A stretch of 19,626 nucleotides of DNA from JBBQSU01 sp038234815 (GTDB lineage Bacteria; Planctomycetota; Phycisphaerae; Tepidisphaerales; Tepidisphaeraceae). Below, piece after piece: positions 5,421 through 14,103 of this stretch; position 1 is the stretch's first letter; every line of letters starts with the position of its first letter. Made by a program: the position numbers and the translations under genes. The notes under the pieces were generated by a model, which was given only the letters and a program-made list of their open reading frames with translations, searched no databases and was not told where the DNA came from. The stretch covers positions 1-19,626 of the forward strand of contig JBBQSU010000065.1 in the NCBI GenBank assembly GCA_038234815.1. Direction: 5' to 3'.

Positions 5421-8066
5421 TTACAAAACTCGCACTTGAAAATCGTCTAGCGTCAGGCTCTGTGACGGATCGAGCAATTTGCTCGCGGCGAACGTCTTTC
5501 CCGCCGTTCGTGCGACCACGCTGGTTATCACGTCGCCGACTACGCCAAATGGCACCCCGGCGTTATTGTTACTGAGAATCGAGCCTAGCGACATCGATCC
5601 GAGGCTGGCCGCGGCGATGGTCGAATCGCTGAAAGTCGTCACCGATGCCGAACTTTTTACGGCAACCCGCGCGATCCGTGCAGGGCTGACAAAATCGCCC
5701 AAGGCGCTGGGGAACTGGCTGGCAGTGGAGGAAGCCCCGGCGAAAATGTGCGTGCCCACCATCGCTCCGGCCACGATCAGGCCAATGCTCCCTGACGACT
5801 GCACAAACGAATTGGTCATCGCGCCGCTCACAACCAGTTTGCCCAGCGAACTCGACCGCGCGTCAAACGCATCGCGCGTCGTCACGTTGCCGCTCAAGTC
5901 CCCGTGAATCACTGCACTGCGGATCGATCCGGCGTCCAGGTTGCTCGCCAGATTGCTGTTTACGATAAAGCTGGTCAGCGTGCCACTGATCGCTTCGCTC
6001 CAACCCGCGGCGATCGACCCGGCATACAGCCGGCCCACGTCGCCGGTGATGTTCCATGTCCCGCCGGTGATTTGGCCGCGCACGGTGGCCGCAGTCAGCG
6101 TTCGTGTGGTATTGTTCAAGCCGTTTAAGATGAGATTAGGCGCAAAGTCTCCTGCGATGCTCAGCACATTCAGACCGGGAGCAGTGATTGCTTCAACACT
6201 TCCGCCGGTGTCAATCCAGGAACCGGCTTTGAGCACACTCAGCGGCAGGGCCGAGGTGAGACTTACGTCGCGGGCTTCGCCGGTGGTGAACTTTGTATTC
6301 GTCCCGCCGTTCTGGCCGAGATTGATGCTCGAATCGGCGACACTCGACAGGATGATCATCCGCGCGGCACCGTTGACGTTGATATTTCCGTTGACGGTGC
6401 CAAGGCGCAGGGTTGAGGCCATTCCGCCGATCGTGGTGTTGCCCGTGATTCCCGAGCGCACGTAGACCGATTCAGCGTCGCCGGCGACGGAGAAATTGCC
6501 AGTGAGGTCATCCGTCTTGAACGACCGCACGGAACCCACTTGCACATTGCCGGCCAGCGTGACGAACGATCCTGAACTCAATTCGCCATTCACCTGAAGC
6601 TTGCCCGTGAGTGATGAAACACGAATCGATCGGGCACTGCCAGTAACGGCCAGATCGCCGGTCATGCTCGAAACGTAGATCGACCGAGCGTCGCCGCTAA
6701 TCGAAATATTCCCGCTCACCGTCTTGGCAAAAAAACTGCCGACGGAACCAGCGACCGTCAAACCCGCGAGGCTATTCACCCGCAGACTGGCAATGTCACC
6801 GACGAGCGCGCTGGTGCCGACTAAATTGACCGATGAAGCGGAAACCCCGCTCAACGACTCGGTCGCGGTGATCGAATCGATTTGCAGTTGGCGGTCGCCG
6901 CCATTCGATGCTGAGATCACCAAGGCTCCGCGGCCGGCCGTGCCGGTCGTATCGATGGTCGAAATGCCAAGATTCGTGCCGCTGATCGTTGCCCGCGTGC
7001 CTTTCACCGTCCGGGCTATGTCGGTTCCAAGAAAATGCACCGCAGCCGTCCCGTGGCTGATCGAAATTCGGCCCGCTGTTCCATCGGCGTCGGTATAAAC
7101 CAAACTGCGAAGCGCCTGGCCGTCCCCGATTGTAATGATCGTGCCCGAAGTATCCTCCGGCGCGGCCACTTGCACCGCAAACGTGTCCTGGGTAATCCCG
7201 CCATCATTGCTCGTAACCGAAACTGTCACGTTGGCCGTGCCGGTCGCGTTTGGTGCATAGGCCAACTGCAAAGTGTTGTTGGCAATCGTGGGCGTGACCA
7301 AGCCGGGCATGTCGGTCGAAACGCTCAGCGTGTATGGCGGCAAAATGGTGGCACTGCCAAGCTGCAGGAAACTGCTGTCGCCGGGAAGGGCATCGGGATA
7401 GCCGGTGTAGCCGGTGAGGGGAAGCGATGAAAAACCGTTGGGAAACGAATAGATCGGTGTGGCGGCCAGGGCGTCGGCCACACTCACCGAGCCATAGATC
7501 AGTCGCCCAAACACCGTATTCGTCGTATCGCGGGTGTTAAGGTATGTCGAATCGTCGGAGAGGTTAATTAGAAATTCACTGGTAGCGGTGCCGGGGCCGG
7601 CGGGCGTGGCCAGGGCTACTGTTCCGCGGATGTTGGAAATCACACCACTATCAGTCAGTTCGTCGACCACTGGCGCGTTCACGGGGATGTGTTGTAAATC
7701 GGGCAGGGCAAACGCGCCTGTCTCAAGAAATTGCCGGCCTGCGGCATTGTTGTTATCCAATCGACCCGCGCTGTGGATCACGGTGCCGGTGTAAGCCCCG
7801 CTGTTCACATACGATAGAAAATTCGCAACGCTGTTTGGCTTCTGCACGTCGTACAGGTCGATATAAAGATCGCCTTGCGGGGTGTTGAGCCTAACAAGCG
7901 TGCCGTTCAAGTCGGCGTCGTCATATCGGTTGGCCAGGTCAATGGCGGTCGGGGCGGCACTGGGCAAAACACTTTGGTCAACGATCGGACTGAGGATGAC
8001 CGCGTGCAGCATTTGCCGTGCTTCAAGGATTTCGATTATCGCGCGATCGTGAACAACTCCGGCCAT
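5421..8066 (-). CDS. Large LEAR-xLL surface-type protein with degenerate cyclophilin-like domain and beta-solenoid-like repeats (paralogue 1)
   Basis: The 881-residue protein starts with a short N-terminus carrying IIEILEARQML (11-20). This resembles the planctomycete LEPR-XLL motif found at the start of long exported or surface proteins. Residues about 57-203 follow the cyclophilin-type prolyl isomerase fold pattern (VRLNTPQGDLYIDLYD, ANFLSYVNSGAY, NIRGTVALAT, ATSEFLINLSDD, TVFGRLI). However, the catalytic FHR position is IHS (S99) and the usual Q is E115, so isomerase activity is doubtful. An Ig/cadherin-like region ends with DTFAVQVA. Then come about eight repeats of about 18 residues (SSMTGDLAVTGSARSIRV is one unit), suggesting a beta-solenoid. 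The C-terminus has DPSQSLTLDDFQVRVL. ATG 8066 has GGAG upstream at proper spacing. The gene lies 87 bp downstream of its paralogue and is probably co-transcribed. Confidence 0.8.
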   Translation of the reverse strand: MAGVVHDRAIIEILEARQMLHAVILSPIVDQSVLPSAAPTAIDLANRYDDADLNGTLVRLNTPQGDLYIDLYDVQKPNSVANFLSYVNSGAYTGTVIHSAGRLDNNNAAGRQFLETGAFALPDLQHIPVNAPVVDELTDSGVISNIRGTVALATPAGPGTATSEFLINLSDDSTYLNTRDTTNTVFGRLIYGSVSVADALAATPIYSFPNGFSSLPLTGYTGYPDALPGDSSFLQLGSATILPPYTLSVSTDMPGLVTPTIANNTLQLAYAPNATGTANVTVSVTSNDGGITQDTFAVQVAAPEDTSGTIITIGDGQALRSLVYTDADGTAGRISISHGTAAVHFLGTDIARTVKGTRATISGTNLGISTIDTTGTAGRGALVISASNGGDRQLQIDSITATESLSGVSASSVNLVGTSALVGDIASLRVNSLAGLTVAGSVGSFFAKTVSGNISISGDARSIYVSSMTGDLAVTGSARSIRVSSLTGKLQVNGELSSGSFVTLAGNVQVGSVRSFKTDDLTGNFSVAGDAESVYVRSGITGNTTIGGMASTLRLGTVNGNINVNGAARMIILSSVADSSINLGQNGGTNTKFTTGEARDVSLTSALPLSVLKAGSWIDTGGSVEAITAPGLNVLSIAGDFAPNLILNGLNNTTRTLTAATVRGQITGGTWNITGDVGRLYAGSIAAGWSEAISGTLTSFIVNSNLASNLDAGSIRSAVIHGDLSGNVTTRDAFDARSSSLGKLVVSGAMTNSFVQSSGSIGLIVAGAMVGTHIFAGASSTASQFPSALGDFVSPARIARVAVKSSASVTTFSDSTIAAASLGSMSLGSILSNNNAGVPFGVVGDVITSVVARTAGKTFAASKLLDPSQSLTLDDFQVRVL

Positions 8067-8153
8067 AACTAACTCCAGAAGGATTCAATAGGACACAAGC
8101 CGGCGAGGCCCCGCGCCGCCGGTCAAGGGTGCAATGTTCACTAAAACTCGGGG
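8067..8153. other. Short spacer between the two cyclophilin/solenoid paralogues
   Basis: This 87-bp gap has the GGAG ribosome site of the downstream paralogue and a GC-rich 6-bp inverted repeat (8100-8105 with 8117-8122) without a U-tract. No promoter or strong terminator is seen, which fits co-transcription of the pair. Confidence 0.4.
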
Positions 8154-10913
8154 TTATACAACCCGTATTTCGAACGAGGCGTTGGTGGTGGACTGTGACG
8201 GATCGGTCAGGTTGACCAGTTTGGCCAGCTTCGTGCCGTTGAAGACACCGGCGACGCTGGCGATTTGATCGCCGGTCAGGCCAAAAGCAGGACCGGTCGC
8301 CAGGTCGATCGTGCCGACGTTGATCGCGCCGAGGAAACGCGCCTGAATCACCGAGTTGGAGAAAGTGGGCACGGCACCTGCGCCGGGCCTGATGGTGACG
8401 CGGGCGATGCGGGCATCGTCGGTGAAGTCAGCCAATGCGTTGTCGAACGAATTCGGATCGGTTCCGGCGGCCACTTTGGAATCCGTCATGGCCGCTGCGG
8501 AAATCGAGCCAATATCCCCGTGAAGGGCGGCGATAGTCGATCCCAGGATGCCGCCTTTGACCGCGAGCGTGCCCAGCGCGCTGGTGCGCGTGGCGCGGGC
8601 GTCGGTTAGAGAAACTGCTCCCTGGGTCATATTCCCACCGACAACGATTGAACGTGCTGATCCTGCGGCCAAATTCCCGGCGAAATCGCCGGCGATCTTG
8701 AGGGAGGCCAGGCTTCCGGTGATGCTGCCCGTCCAACCCGCCGGTACCGATCCGACCGCGAGCGAACCGACGTTGCCTGCGATTGACCAGTCGGCCGCGC
8801 CCAGAGGGCCTTTGATGGACGCCGAGGGCAGCGCTTTTGGTGCGTTATTGGGGTTACCGATGGACAAAGAAGGATCGAATGCGCCCTTGCTAACGATCGA
8901 TCCAATCGACGGTGCGACGATGGTCTCATTTGCACCGGTGTCGTTTGTCCAGGCATCAGTTTTGATCGACCGCAGGGGAATGGTGCTGGTGACTGCGACG
9001 TCTGATGCGCGGGTGATGGTGAGCGTGACGGCGGCGCCGGCCACATCGGCCCCGCCGAAACTGAGCGGATGACCGGTGTCGTTGCCGATGGAAACGCTAC
9101 GGGCCGCGCCGATGACTGACAGCGCGCCGGCCAGCGTGGTGATCTTGATGAGCGAGGTGCTCTGTCCGATCGACATCGCGCCGGAAGCCGTATCAAGCAC
9201 GGTTAATGACCGGCTGGCTCCGCCGATGGACGTTTCGCCGGTGATCGTCGTGAACTTGGCGGTGGTGAGGTCGCCGGTGACGGTGACATCTCCGGTGATC
9301 GTGCCGATCGACCAGTTTTTGCCCGAGCCGACCGAAATGTTGCCGGCGATGGTGTTACCCTTGAGTGTTGCGATCGCGCCGGTGCTGTTGAGATTGCCAG
9401 TGAGCGCGTCAAAGGAGATGGCATTTGCCGAAAGCACATCCAATCCGCCGATGCTGCCGAATTTGCCCGAAGCCAAATTGCCCGTGACGGTGATGCCTTG
9501 CGCCGACTGGTTGAGAATGATGGATCGGGCGTTGCCGCTAATCGTAAGCTGATCAGCACTGGCCAGTTGGAGGCTCGCCACGTCGCCGCCAAAGGTGCCC
9601 GTCCCCGTTAATGTTGCCAGCGGGGCTGAGAGCTTGCCCAGCCCGGTGGCACTGCTGATCGACCCGATAGCGACAGACCGATCGGCCCCGCGAGTGGTGA
9701 TGCTCAATGTGCCCTTGTCGGCATCGGTGAGCGAAAGCGTGTTCAATAGAACATTGGTTCCGGTGATTTCGGTGATACCGGACTTGGTGGACTGGCTGAG
9801 CAGTTGTTGGCCGGTGAAGTTGAGCGTTCCCGACCCTTGGCTGAGCGTCATGGTCGCGATGGTGCCGTCGGCCTCGGTCCAGACGACCTTTTTTGATCCG
9901 CCGGTGCCGACAACGGCATTGACGGTTTCAGCGGTGCTGGGACTGACGGTGATGTGGAAAGTGTCGGTAACCTGCTCGCCGGTGCCCGAGGTAATCACCA
10001 CATTCACGGTTGCGTTTCCAGTTTGGCCTGGCAAAACGTGCAATCGGAGCGAAGTGCCTTCGATTGTTGCCGTGACCAGTTGCGGGTTGTCCGTGTTGGC
10101 GGCCAGACCCAGCGTGGATTGGACCACACCGGCGGAGTTGATGATGACGAAATCCGACCGCTGAACCGTGCCGGAACTAACAATCGTGCCGACGGGGCGC
10201 GTGAGCGGAAGCTCATCGAGCGGGCTGTTGGCATTGCCGATATTCAAGTTTCCGATGGCGGTGACGACGGGACGTGAGTTAATTGTAACTGCGCCGAACG
10301 TCGTGAATCCGCCATTTTGGCTGTCGAGATTGCCGGCGTTGTTGTTGAGATTGACAAAAAACTCGCTGGTGGCGCTGTTGGGATTGCCACCTTTTTTGGC
10401 CATGGCGACGGTCCAGAGGGTGTTGGTGGTGACGCCGGCTTGGAATTCGTTTTGAACGGGGGCAAATTCCGCGATGTGCTGAAGCGTGGGCACGGCGGTG
10501 CCGGCAACCTGTGCCTGGACGTATGGCTGGGCTGAATTAGTAGCATATCCGCCCATTTGCAGCACGAACGGAATTTTCTTGGTGCTGTCGTTCGGGTCGG
10601 TGGACGAGGCCAACCGGTGAATGATGGTGTCGTTGTAGCGACTGGCGTCGACGTAGGCCAGGAAATTAGCGACCGTTAGCGGGGTGGCTTCGTCGGTCAG
10701 TTCAAGATCGATATTGCCCTGTGTGGTAGCCAGGCGCACGGTTGTGGGCGCGCCGTAATGGCTGGTGAGATTGATGACCGAATCCGCGGCGCCGACGGTG
10801 AACGACTGATCGGCGATGGGATCGGTGATCGTCGCGGAAAGAAGCTCACGGGCTTCAAGGATTTCTACTATCGCCCGAGCTATTGCTCGGTGAATTTTGG
10901 TCGAGTAATGCAC
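8154..10913 (-). CDS. Large LEAR-xLL surface-type protein with cyclophilin-like domain and beta-solenoid-like repeats (paralogue 2)
   Basis: From the GTG at 10913 the product is 919 residues. This start is chosen because GGAGG lies 6 bases upstream and LEARELL then falls at residues 19-25; an open frame reaching 10991 would add 26 residues with no such support. Residues about 59-222 form a cyclophilin-type domain (VRLATTQGNIDLELTD, ANFLAYVDASRY, NPNSATSEFFVNLNN). Here the catalytic positions look kept: H99-R100 in TIIHR and Q119 in FVLQMGGY, so peptidyl-prolyl isomerase activity is possible. An Ig/cadherin-like stretch ending DTFHITVSP and a long run of about 17-20-residue repeats (TTLAGALSVIGAARSVSIG is one) follow. 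The C-terminus, LTDPSQSTTNASFEIRVV, matches that of paralogue 1. The location is probably the cell surface or outside, by analogy with LEPR-XLL proteins. Confidence 0.8.
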   Translation of the reverse strand: MHYSTKIHRAIARAIVEILEARELLSATITDPIADQSFTVGAADSVINLTSHYGAPTTVRLATTQGNIDLELTDEATPLTVANFLAYVDASRYNDTIIHRLASSTDPNDSTKKIPFVLQMGGYATNSAQPYVQAQVAGTAVPTLQHIAEFAPVQNEFQAGVTTNTLWTVAMAKKGGNPNSATSEFFVNLNNNAGNLDSQNGGFTTFGAVTINSRPVVTAIGNLNIGNANSPLDELPLTRPVGTIVSSGTVQRSDFVIINSAGVVQSTLGLAANTDNPQLVTATIEGTSLRLHVLPGQTGNATVNVVITSGTGEQVTDTFHITVSPSTAETVNAVVGTGGSKKVVWTEADGTIATMTLSQGSGTLNFTGQQLLSQSTKSGITEITGTNVLLNTLSLTDADKGTLSITTRGADRSVAIGSISSATGLGKLSAPLATLTGTGTFGGDVASLQLASADQLTISGNARSIILNQSAQGITVTGNLASGKFGSIGGLDVLSANAISFDALTGNLNSTGAIATLKGNTIAGNISVGSGKNWSIGTITGDVTVTGDLTTAKFTTITGETSIGGASRSLTVLDTASGAMSIGQSTSLIKITTLAGALSVIGAARSVSIGNDTGHPLSFGGADVAGAAVTLTITRASDVAVTSTIPLRSIKTDAWTNDTGANETIVAPSIGSIVSKGAFDPSLSIGNPNNAPKALPSASIKGPLGAADWSIAGNVGSLAVGSVPAGWTGSITGSLASLKIAGDFAGNLAAGSARSIVVGGNMTQGAVSLTDARATRTSALGTLAVKGGILGSTIAALHGDIGSISAAAMTDSKVAAGTDPNSFDNALADFTDDARIARVTIRPGAGAVPTFSNSVIQARFLGAINVGTIDLATGPAFGLTGDQIASVAGVFNGTKLAKLVNLTDPSQSTTNASFEIRVV

Positions 10914-11142
10914 GGGGTTCCTCCGTCGAAAAAAATGAGAATCATCCATGGCTGATAGAGACGTCACTGCGGGCGTGGCATTTTCACCCACCTGCTAAAA
11001 AACACGGTCTTTGTCGGGCTTTCCGTGTTTTTGCCGATCGCGGCGGGCGAGTGCCAATCGGGTCGGTCCTGCCGAGCACAAGCCGTCGGCAACAGACCGG
11101 GCAATCGCCAAATCCGCCGGTCGTAAAATCCCAGCAACAGGG
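10914..11142. other. Intergenic region between paralogue 2 and folC
   Basis: This 229-bp stretch contains the GGAGG ribosome site of paralogue 2 (10918-10922 region, minus strand) and the folC terminator. No clear -35/-10 pair for the paralogue operon could be assigned, although one is expected here because the terminator isolates it from folC. Confidence 0.4.
10997..11032 (-). terminator. Terminator downstream of folC
   Basis: AAAAACACGG (10998-11007) pairs with CCGTGTTTTT (11023-11032) around a 15-base loop. In the minus-strand transcript the stem is followed by a run of U, and the plus strand also ends in T5, so it could work in both directions. It lies 110 bp after the folC stop codon and before the start of the cyclophilin-like pair. 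Confidence 0.75.
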
Positions 11143-12666
11143 CTAGTGCGGCGATGGCGTGCGCACCGTGGCCGCTGCGGCCTTGGCGGCGAAATACCGC
11201 TTGGCTTCGCCCACCAGATAAAAACTGCCGGTAATGCAGATCAGGTCTTCCTTGGTCACGGCACGGGTTGCGATGGCCAAAGCTTCTTCAAGTGTTTGGC
11301 CCACCTGGGCCATTTTTCCGTACAGTTCATTGTATCGTGCCGCAAGCTCGTTCGGATCAGCCGAGCGGATGTTGTTCACGCGGGTGAAAATAACCTTGTC
11401 AGCCCCGCTAGTGATGCGCTCGAGCATTCCGGCCACGTCCTTATCGCCACAGCAGCCGAAAATGACGACCATGCTGTCGCAATTAATGTGCTGGCCGATG
11501 GCCTTGATGGCGGCATCGAGGCTGGCGGCATTGTGCGCGCCGTCCACCACCACTCGTGGGGTTTGACAGACCATCTCCATCCGCCCGGGAACGACCGTCT
11601 TGGCCAGGCCTTCCATCACACGCGCGTCATTGAGGGCAATTCCGCGGGTCTTGAGCTTGTCAATCACCGCCAAGGCAAGCCCGCAGTTGATCGCCTGATG
11701 CTCGCCCATGAGCGGGACCGCCAGATGCTCAAACTTGCTGTTTTGCGTGGTCAGGCAAACCCGATTGTGAGGCCCTAGCATACGAGTGGATTCGAATCGA
11801 TAACTGAATTCGATGCTCTTGCCCACGACATCGAGCGGGGCACCGACCTTTTCGGCGACATGCTTGAGCGAGGCTTCGGCATCGGGGTCTTGCACGACAC
11901 TGACTGCTGGGATGCCGGCCTTGAAAATTCCGGCCTTTTCTGTGGCAATCGCCCCCAGCGTCGGCCCAAGCTGGGCCATGTGGTCTTTACTGATGCTGGT
12001 GATGGCACAGACTTCCGGCTTGATGACATTGGTGCTGTCGAGGCGCCCGCCCAGGCCGGTTTCGATCACCGCCAGATCGACTTTCTGTTCGGCAAAGTAT
12101 TGGAACGCCATCGCTGTTAGAACATCAAAATACGTCGGCATGGGCTTGGCGCGCATGACGATCGGTTCGACCATCTTCACCAGCCGGGCAAAATCCGGCT
12201 GGGAGATCATCACACCATTAATCGCGATTCGCTCGCGGATGTCTACCAGATGTGGGCTGGTATACAGCCCCACCTTGTAGCCCGATGCCTGGAGCATCGA
12301 TGCGATCATGGCGCAGGTTGAACCCTTTCCCTTCGTGCCGGCGATATGCACGCTGCGGAACTGGTCCTGCGGATTGCCGAGCTTCTTCAGCAGTGACTTC
12401 ATCCGATCCAGATCGAAATTCTGCGAATTATAGCGGACAATGCGCAGGCGCTCGTAATCACTCAGCGAGTGAAGGAACTTCAGGGCCTTGCCGTAGGCCG
12501 TAGTATTTGGATTCACAACCTTGACCGGTTCGGGGGACTTGGGTACGACAATAGGGCGTCGCCGGGTGAGTTTGGGGGCCTTGGTGACGCGGACTGCCTG
12601 TCGACCTGCCCGAGCAGGGGCCGGCCGCTTGGATGTGCTACGCTTTATTTTTCCCGTAAGGGGCAT
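11143..12666 (-). CDS. folC: Bifunctional dihydrofolate/folylpolyglutamate synthase
   Basis: FolC adds glutamate to dihydropteroate and to reduced folates, an ATP-dependent cytoplasmic step of folate metabolism. The P-loop is G110-TKGKGST117, followed by family motifs YTSPHLVDIRERI, YFDVLTAMAF, ETGLGGRLDSTNV, SISKDHMAQLG, PGRMEMV and VVVDGAHN. At 507 residues it is longer than the usual 420-440. The excess is an N-terminal stretch of about 55 residues, very rich in Lys, Arg and Pro (RSTSKRPAPARAG, TRRRPIVVP), with no counterpart in the family that I know. The ATG at 12666 is the first in frame, and no later ATG precedes the conserved domain closely. A -10-like TATAAT lies 20 bp upstream, implying a short leader. 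A terminator follows at 11032-10997. Confidence 0.92.
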   Translation of the reverse strand: MPLTGKIKRSTSKRPAPARAGRQAVRVTKAPKLTRRRPIVVPKSPEPVKVVNPNTTAYGKALKFLHSLSDYERLRIVRYNSQNFDLDRMKSLLKKLGNPQDQFRSVHIAGTKGKGSTCAMIASMLQASGYKVGLYTSPHLVDIRERIAINGVMISQPDFARLVKMVEPIVMRAKPMPTYFDVLTAMAFQYFAEQKVDLAVIETGLGGRLDSTNVIKPEVCAITSISKDHMAQLGPTLGAIATEKAGIFKAGIPAVSVVQDPDAEASLKHVAEKVGAPLDVVGKSIEFSYRFESTRMLGPHNRVCLTTQNSKFEHLAVPLMGEHQAINCGLALAVIDKLKTRGIALNDARVMEGLAKTVVPGRMEMVCQTPRVVVDGAHNAASLDAAIKAIGQHINCDSMVVIFGCCGDKDVAGMLERITSGADKVIFTRVNNIRSADPNELAARYNELYGKMAQVGQTLEEALAIATRAVTKEDLICITGSFYLVGEAKRYFAAKAAAATVRTPSPH

Positions 12667-12685
12667 ATGCCCGATATCCTATCAG

Positions 12686-12691
12686 ATTATA
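12686..12691 (-). promoter_or_regulatory. Candidate -10 box of folC
   Basis: TATAAT on the minus strand, a full consensus match, lies 20 bp before the folC ATG. Transcription would begin near 12679 and leave a leader of about 13 bases. The region 16-18 bp further upstream has no good -35 hexamer. Confidence 0.45.
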
Positions 12692-12901
12692 GAACTTCCT
12701 TCAAATTTTTGACATAATAAGCGCATTTTTAAGGCGTTACGCCCAACGCCCTTGCCGCGTCACTACCCGCTTGCGGCCCTAACAGCCTTCCATACGGTCA
12801 AAAGTCACCAAACGCCCCCGAGTCCCGACCGCGGGCCTTGAATGGCACGACTGATCGAGGTTACCTCCATCATAAATAACTCAGGCCCAGCCAGTTAGAC
12901 A

Positions 12902-12941
12902 AAACAAGGAGCGCTCCCCGCTCATTGTGGGAGCGCTCCTT
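12902..12941 (-). terminator. Rho-independent terminator of recA
   Basis: A perfect 13-bp stem, AAGGAGCGCTCCC (12906-12918) with GGGAGCGCTCCTT (12929-12941), closes on a 10-base loop. On the minus strand it is followed by GTTTTGT. It begins 19 bp after the recA stop. Each arm contains the palindrome GGAGCGCTCC, so each arm can also pair with itself. Confidence 0.88.
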
Positions 12942-12960
12942 GCTCAAATTTACCAATCGC

Positions 12961-14103
12961 TCAGGCCTCCTCGACTGCCAGCGGGGCATCCGTGGCCTTT
13001 TTAGCATCCACCATGCCTTTGCTCTCCAATACCAGTTTACGAATCTCCGCAGCCAGGTCTTTGTTATCTACCAGGAACTGCTTGGAGTTCTCTCGGCCTT
13101 GGCCCAGCCTGGTCGTCTTATAATTAAACCATGCCCCGCTCTTCTCAACCACATTGGCCAGAACCGCCAAATCGAGCAGATCGCCTTCATAGCTGATTCC
13201 GCGATCGAACATGATATCGAACTCGGCATCGCGGAAGGGCGGGGCGATCTTGTTCTTTACCACGCGGGCCCGCGTGCGTGCGCCCACACTCACTTCGCCT
13301 TCCTTAATCGTCTGCGTCCTGCGGACGTCGATACGCACCGATGAGTAAAACTTCAGCGCGCGTCCGCCTGGCGTGGTTTCCGGATTGCCGAACATCACGC
13401 CAATCTTCTCTCGAATCTGGTTGATGAAGATCACCGTGCATCGGCTCTTGGAAATGGCCCCGGTCAGCTTGCGGAGCGCCTGGCTCATCAGCCGGGCCTG
13501 GAGACCCATATGGCTGTCGCCCATTTCGCCTTCAATTTCGGCCCGCGGAATTAGTGCCGCCACCGAATCGATCACAATCACATCGACCGCATTGGATCGC
13601 ACGAGCAATTCACAGATTTCCAGCGCCTGCTCGCCGGTATCGGGCTGGGATACAAGCAGGTCATCAAGCTTCACCCCCAGCCGCTTGGCCCAGGACGGAT
13701 CCAGGGCGTGTTCGGCGTCGATAAATGCCGCCACGCCGCCCATGGCCTGCGTGCTGGCAATGATGTGCAGGGTGAGGGTGGTCTTGCCCGACGATTCCGG
13801 CCCAAAAATCTCCAACACCCGGCCCCGCGGCACGCCAAAACCGCCTAAGGCAATATCCAAACTCAGCGATCCGGTAGGGATGCCATCGATGTGCGTCCGG
13901 GCTTGCCCGTCCAGCTTCATCACCGCACCTTTGCCAAACTGCTTTTCGATTTGTTGCACCGCCCGGGTCAGTGCCGAATCTCGGGCTGGATCCCGTGGGG
14001 GTTCTTTCGCGCCCGCAACCTTGGGAATTTCACGAACGACCGGAGCAACCGCGACTTCGACCGATGCCTTTTTGGGATCGGACTTTTCCAGAACCTTAGC
14101 CAT
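12961..14103 (-). CDS. recA: Recombinase RecA
   Basis: RecA forms filaments on single-stranded DNA, drives strand exchange in recombinational repair, and acts as co-protease for LexA-type repressors. The 380-residue protein has Walker A GPESSGKT (101-108), the AAFIDAEHALDP segment, Walker B VIVIDSVAALIP, the L1 loop region EGEMGDSHMGLQARLMSQALRK (split as seen across about 190-212), and the L2 region INQIREKIGVMFGNPETTPGG. The core begins with SALTRAVQQIEKQFGKGAVM. Ahead of it is an extra stretch of about 36 residues rich in Lys, Ala, Val and Pro, not found in E. coli RecA. The C-terminal acidic tail is short (PLAVEEA). An AAAGG-type ribosome site precedes ATG 14103. No SOS box of the E. coli or Bacillus type was seen upstream. 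Confidence 0.97.
   Translation of the reverse strand: MAKVLEKSDPKKASVEVAVAPVVREIPKVAGAKEPPRDPARDSALTRAVQQIEKQFGKGAVMKLDGQARTHIDGIPTGSLSLDIALGGFGVPRGRVLEIFGPESSGKTTLTLHIIASTQAMGGVAAFIDAEHALDPSWAKRLGVKLDDLLVSQPDTGEQALEICELLVRSNAVDVIVIDSVAALIPRAEIEGEMGDSHMGLQARLMSQALRKLTGAISKSRCTVIFINQIREKIGVMFGNPETTPGGRALKFYSSVRIDVRRTQTIKEGEVSVGARTRARVVKNKIAPPFRDAEFDIMFDRGISYEGDLLDLAVLANVVEKSGAWFNYKTTRLGQGRENSKQFLVDNKDLAAEIRKLVLESKGMVDAKKATDAPLAVEEA

Larger units (their letters stand above)
12667..12960. other. Intergenic region between folC and recA
   Basis: These 294 bp hold the folC -10-like box, the recA terminator, and a 6-bp hairpin GGCGTT (12733-12738) with AACGCC (12745-12750). I see no gene, RNA or repeat in the remaining sequence. 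Confidence 0.5.

Noticed and set aside
4988..5575. Frame of 195 residues rich in Val/Ala across the RRM gene tail
   Set aside because: It is the alternate-frame reading of the GGN repeat encoding the glycine tail and then runs through the terminator and tandem repeat.
8100..8122. GC hairpin between the cyclophilin-like paralogues as a terminator
   Set aside because: The stem is only 6 bp and no U-tract follows on either strand.
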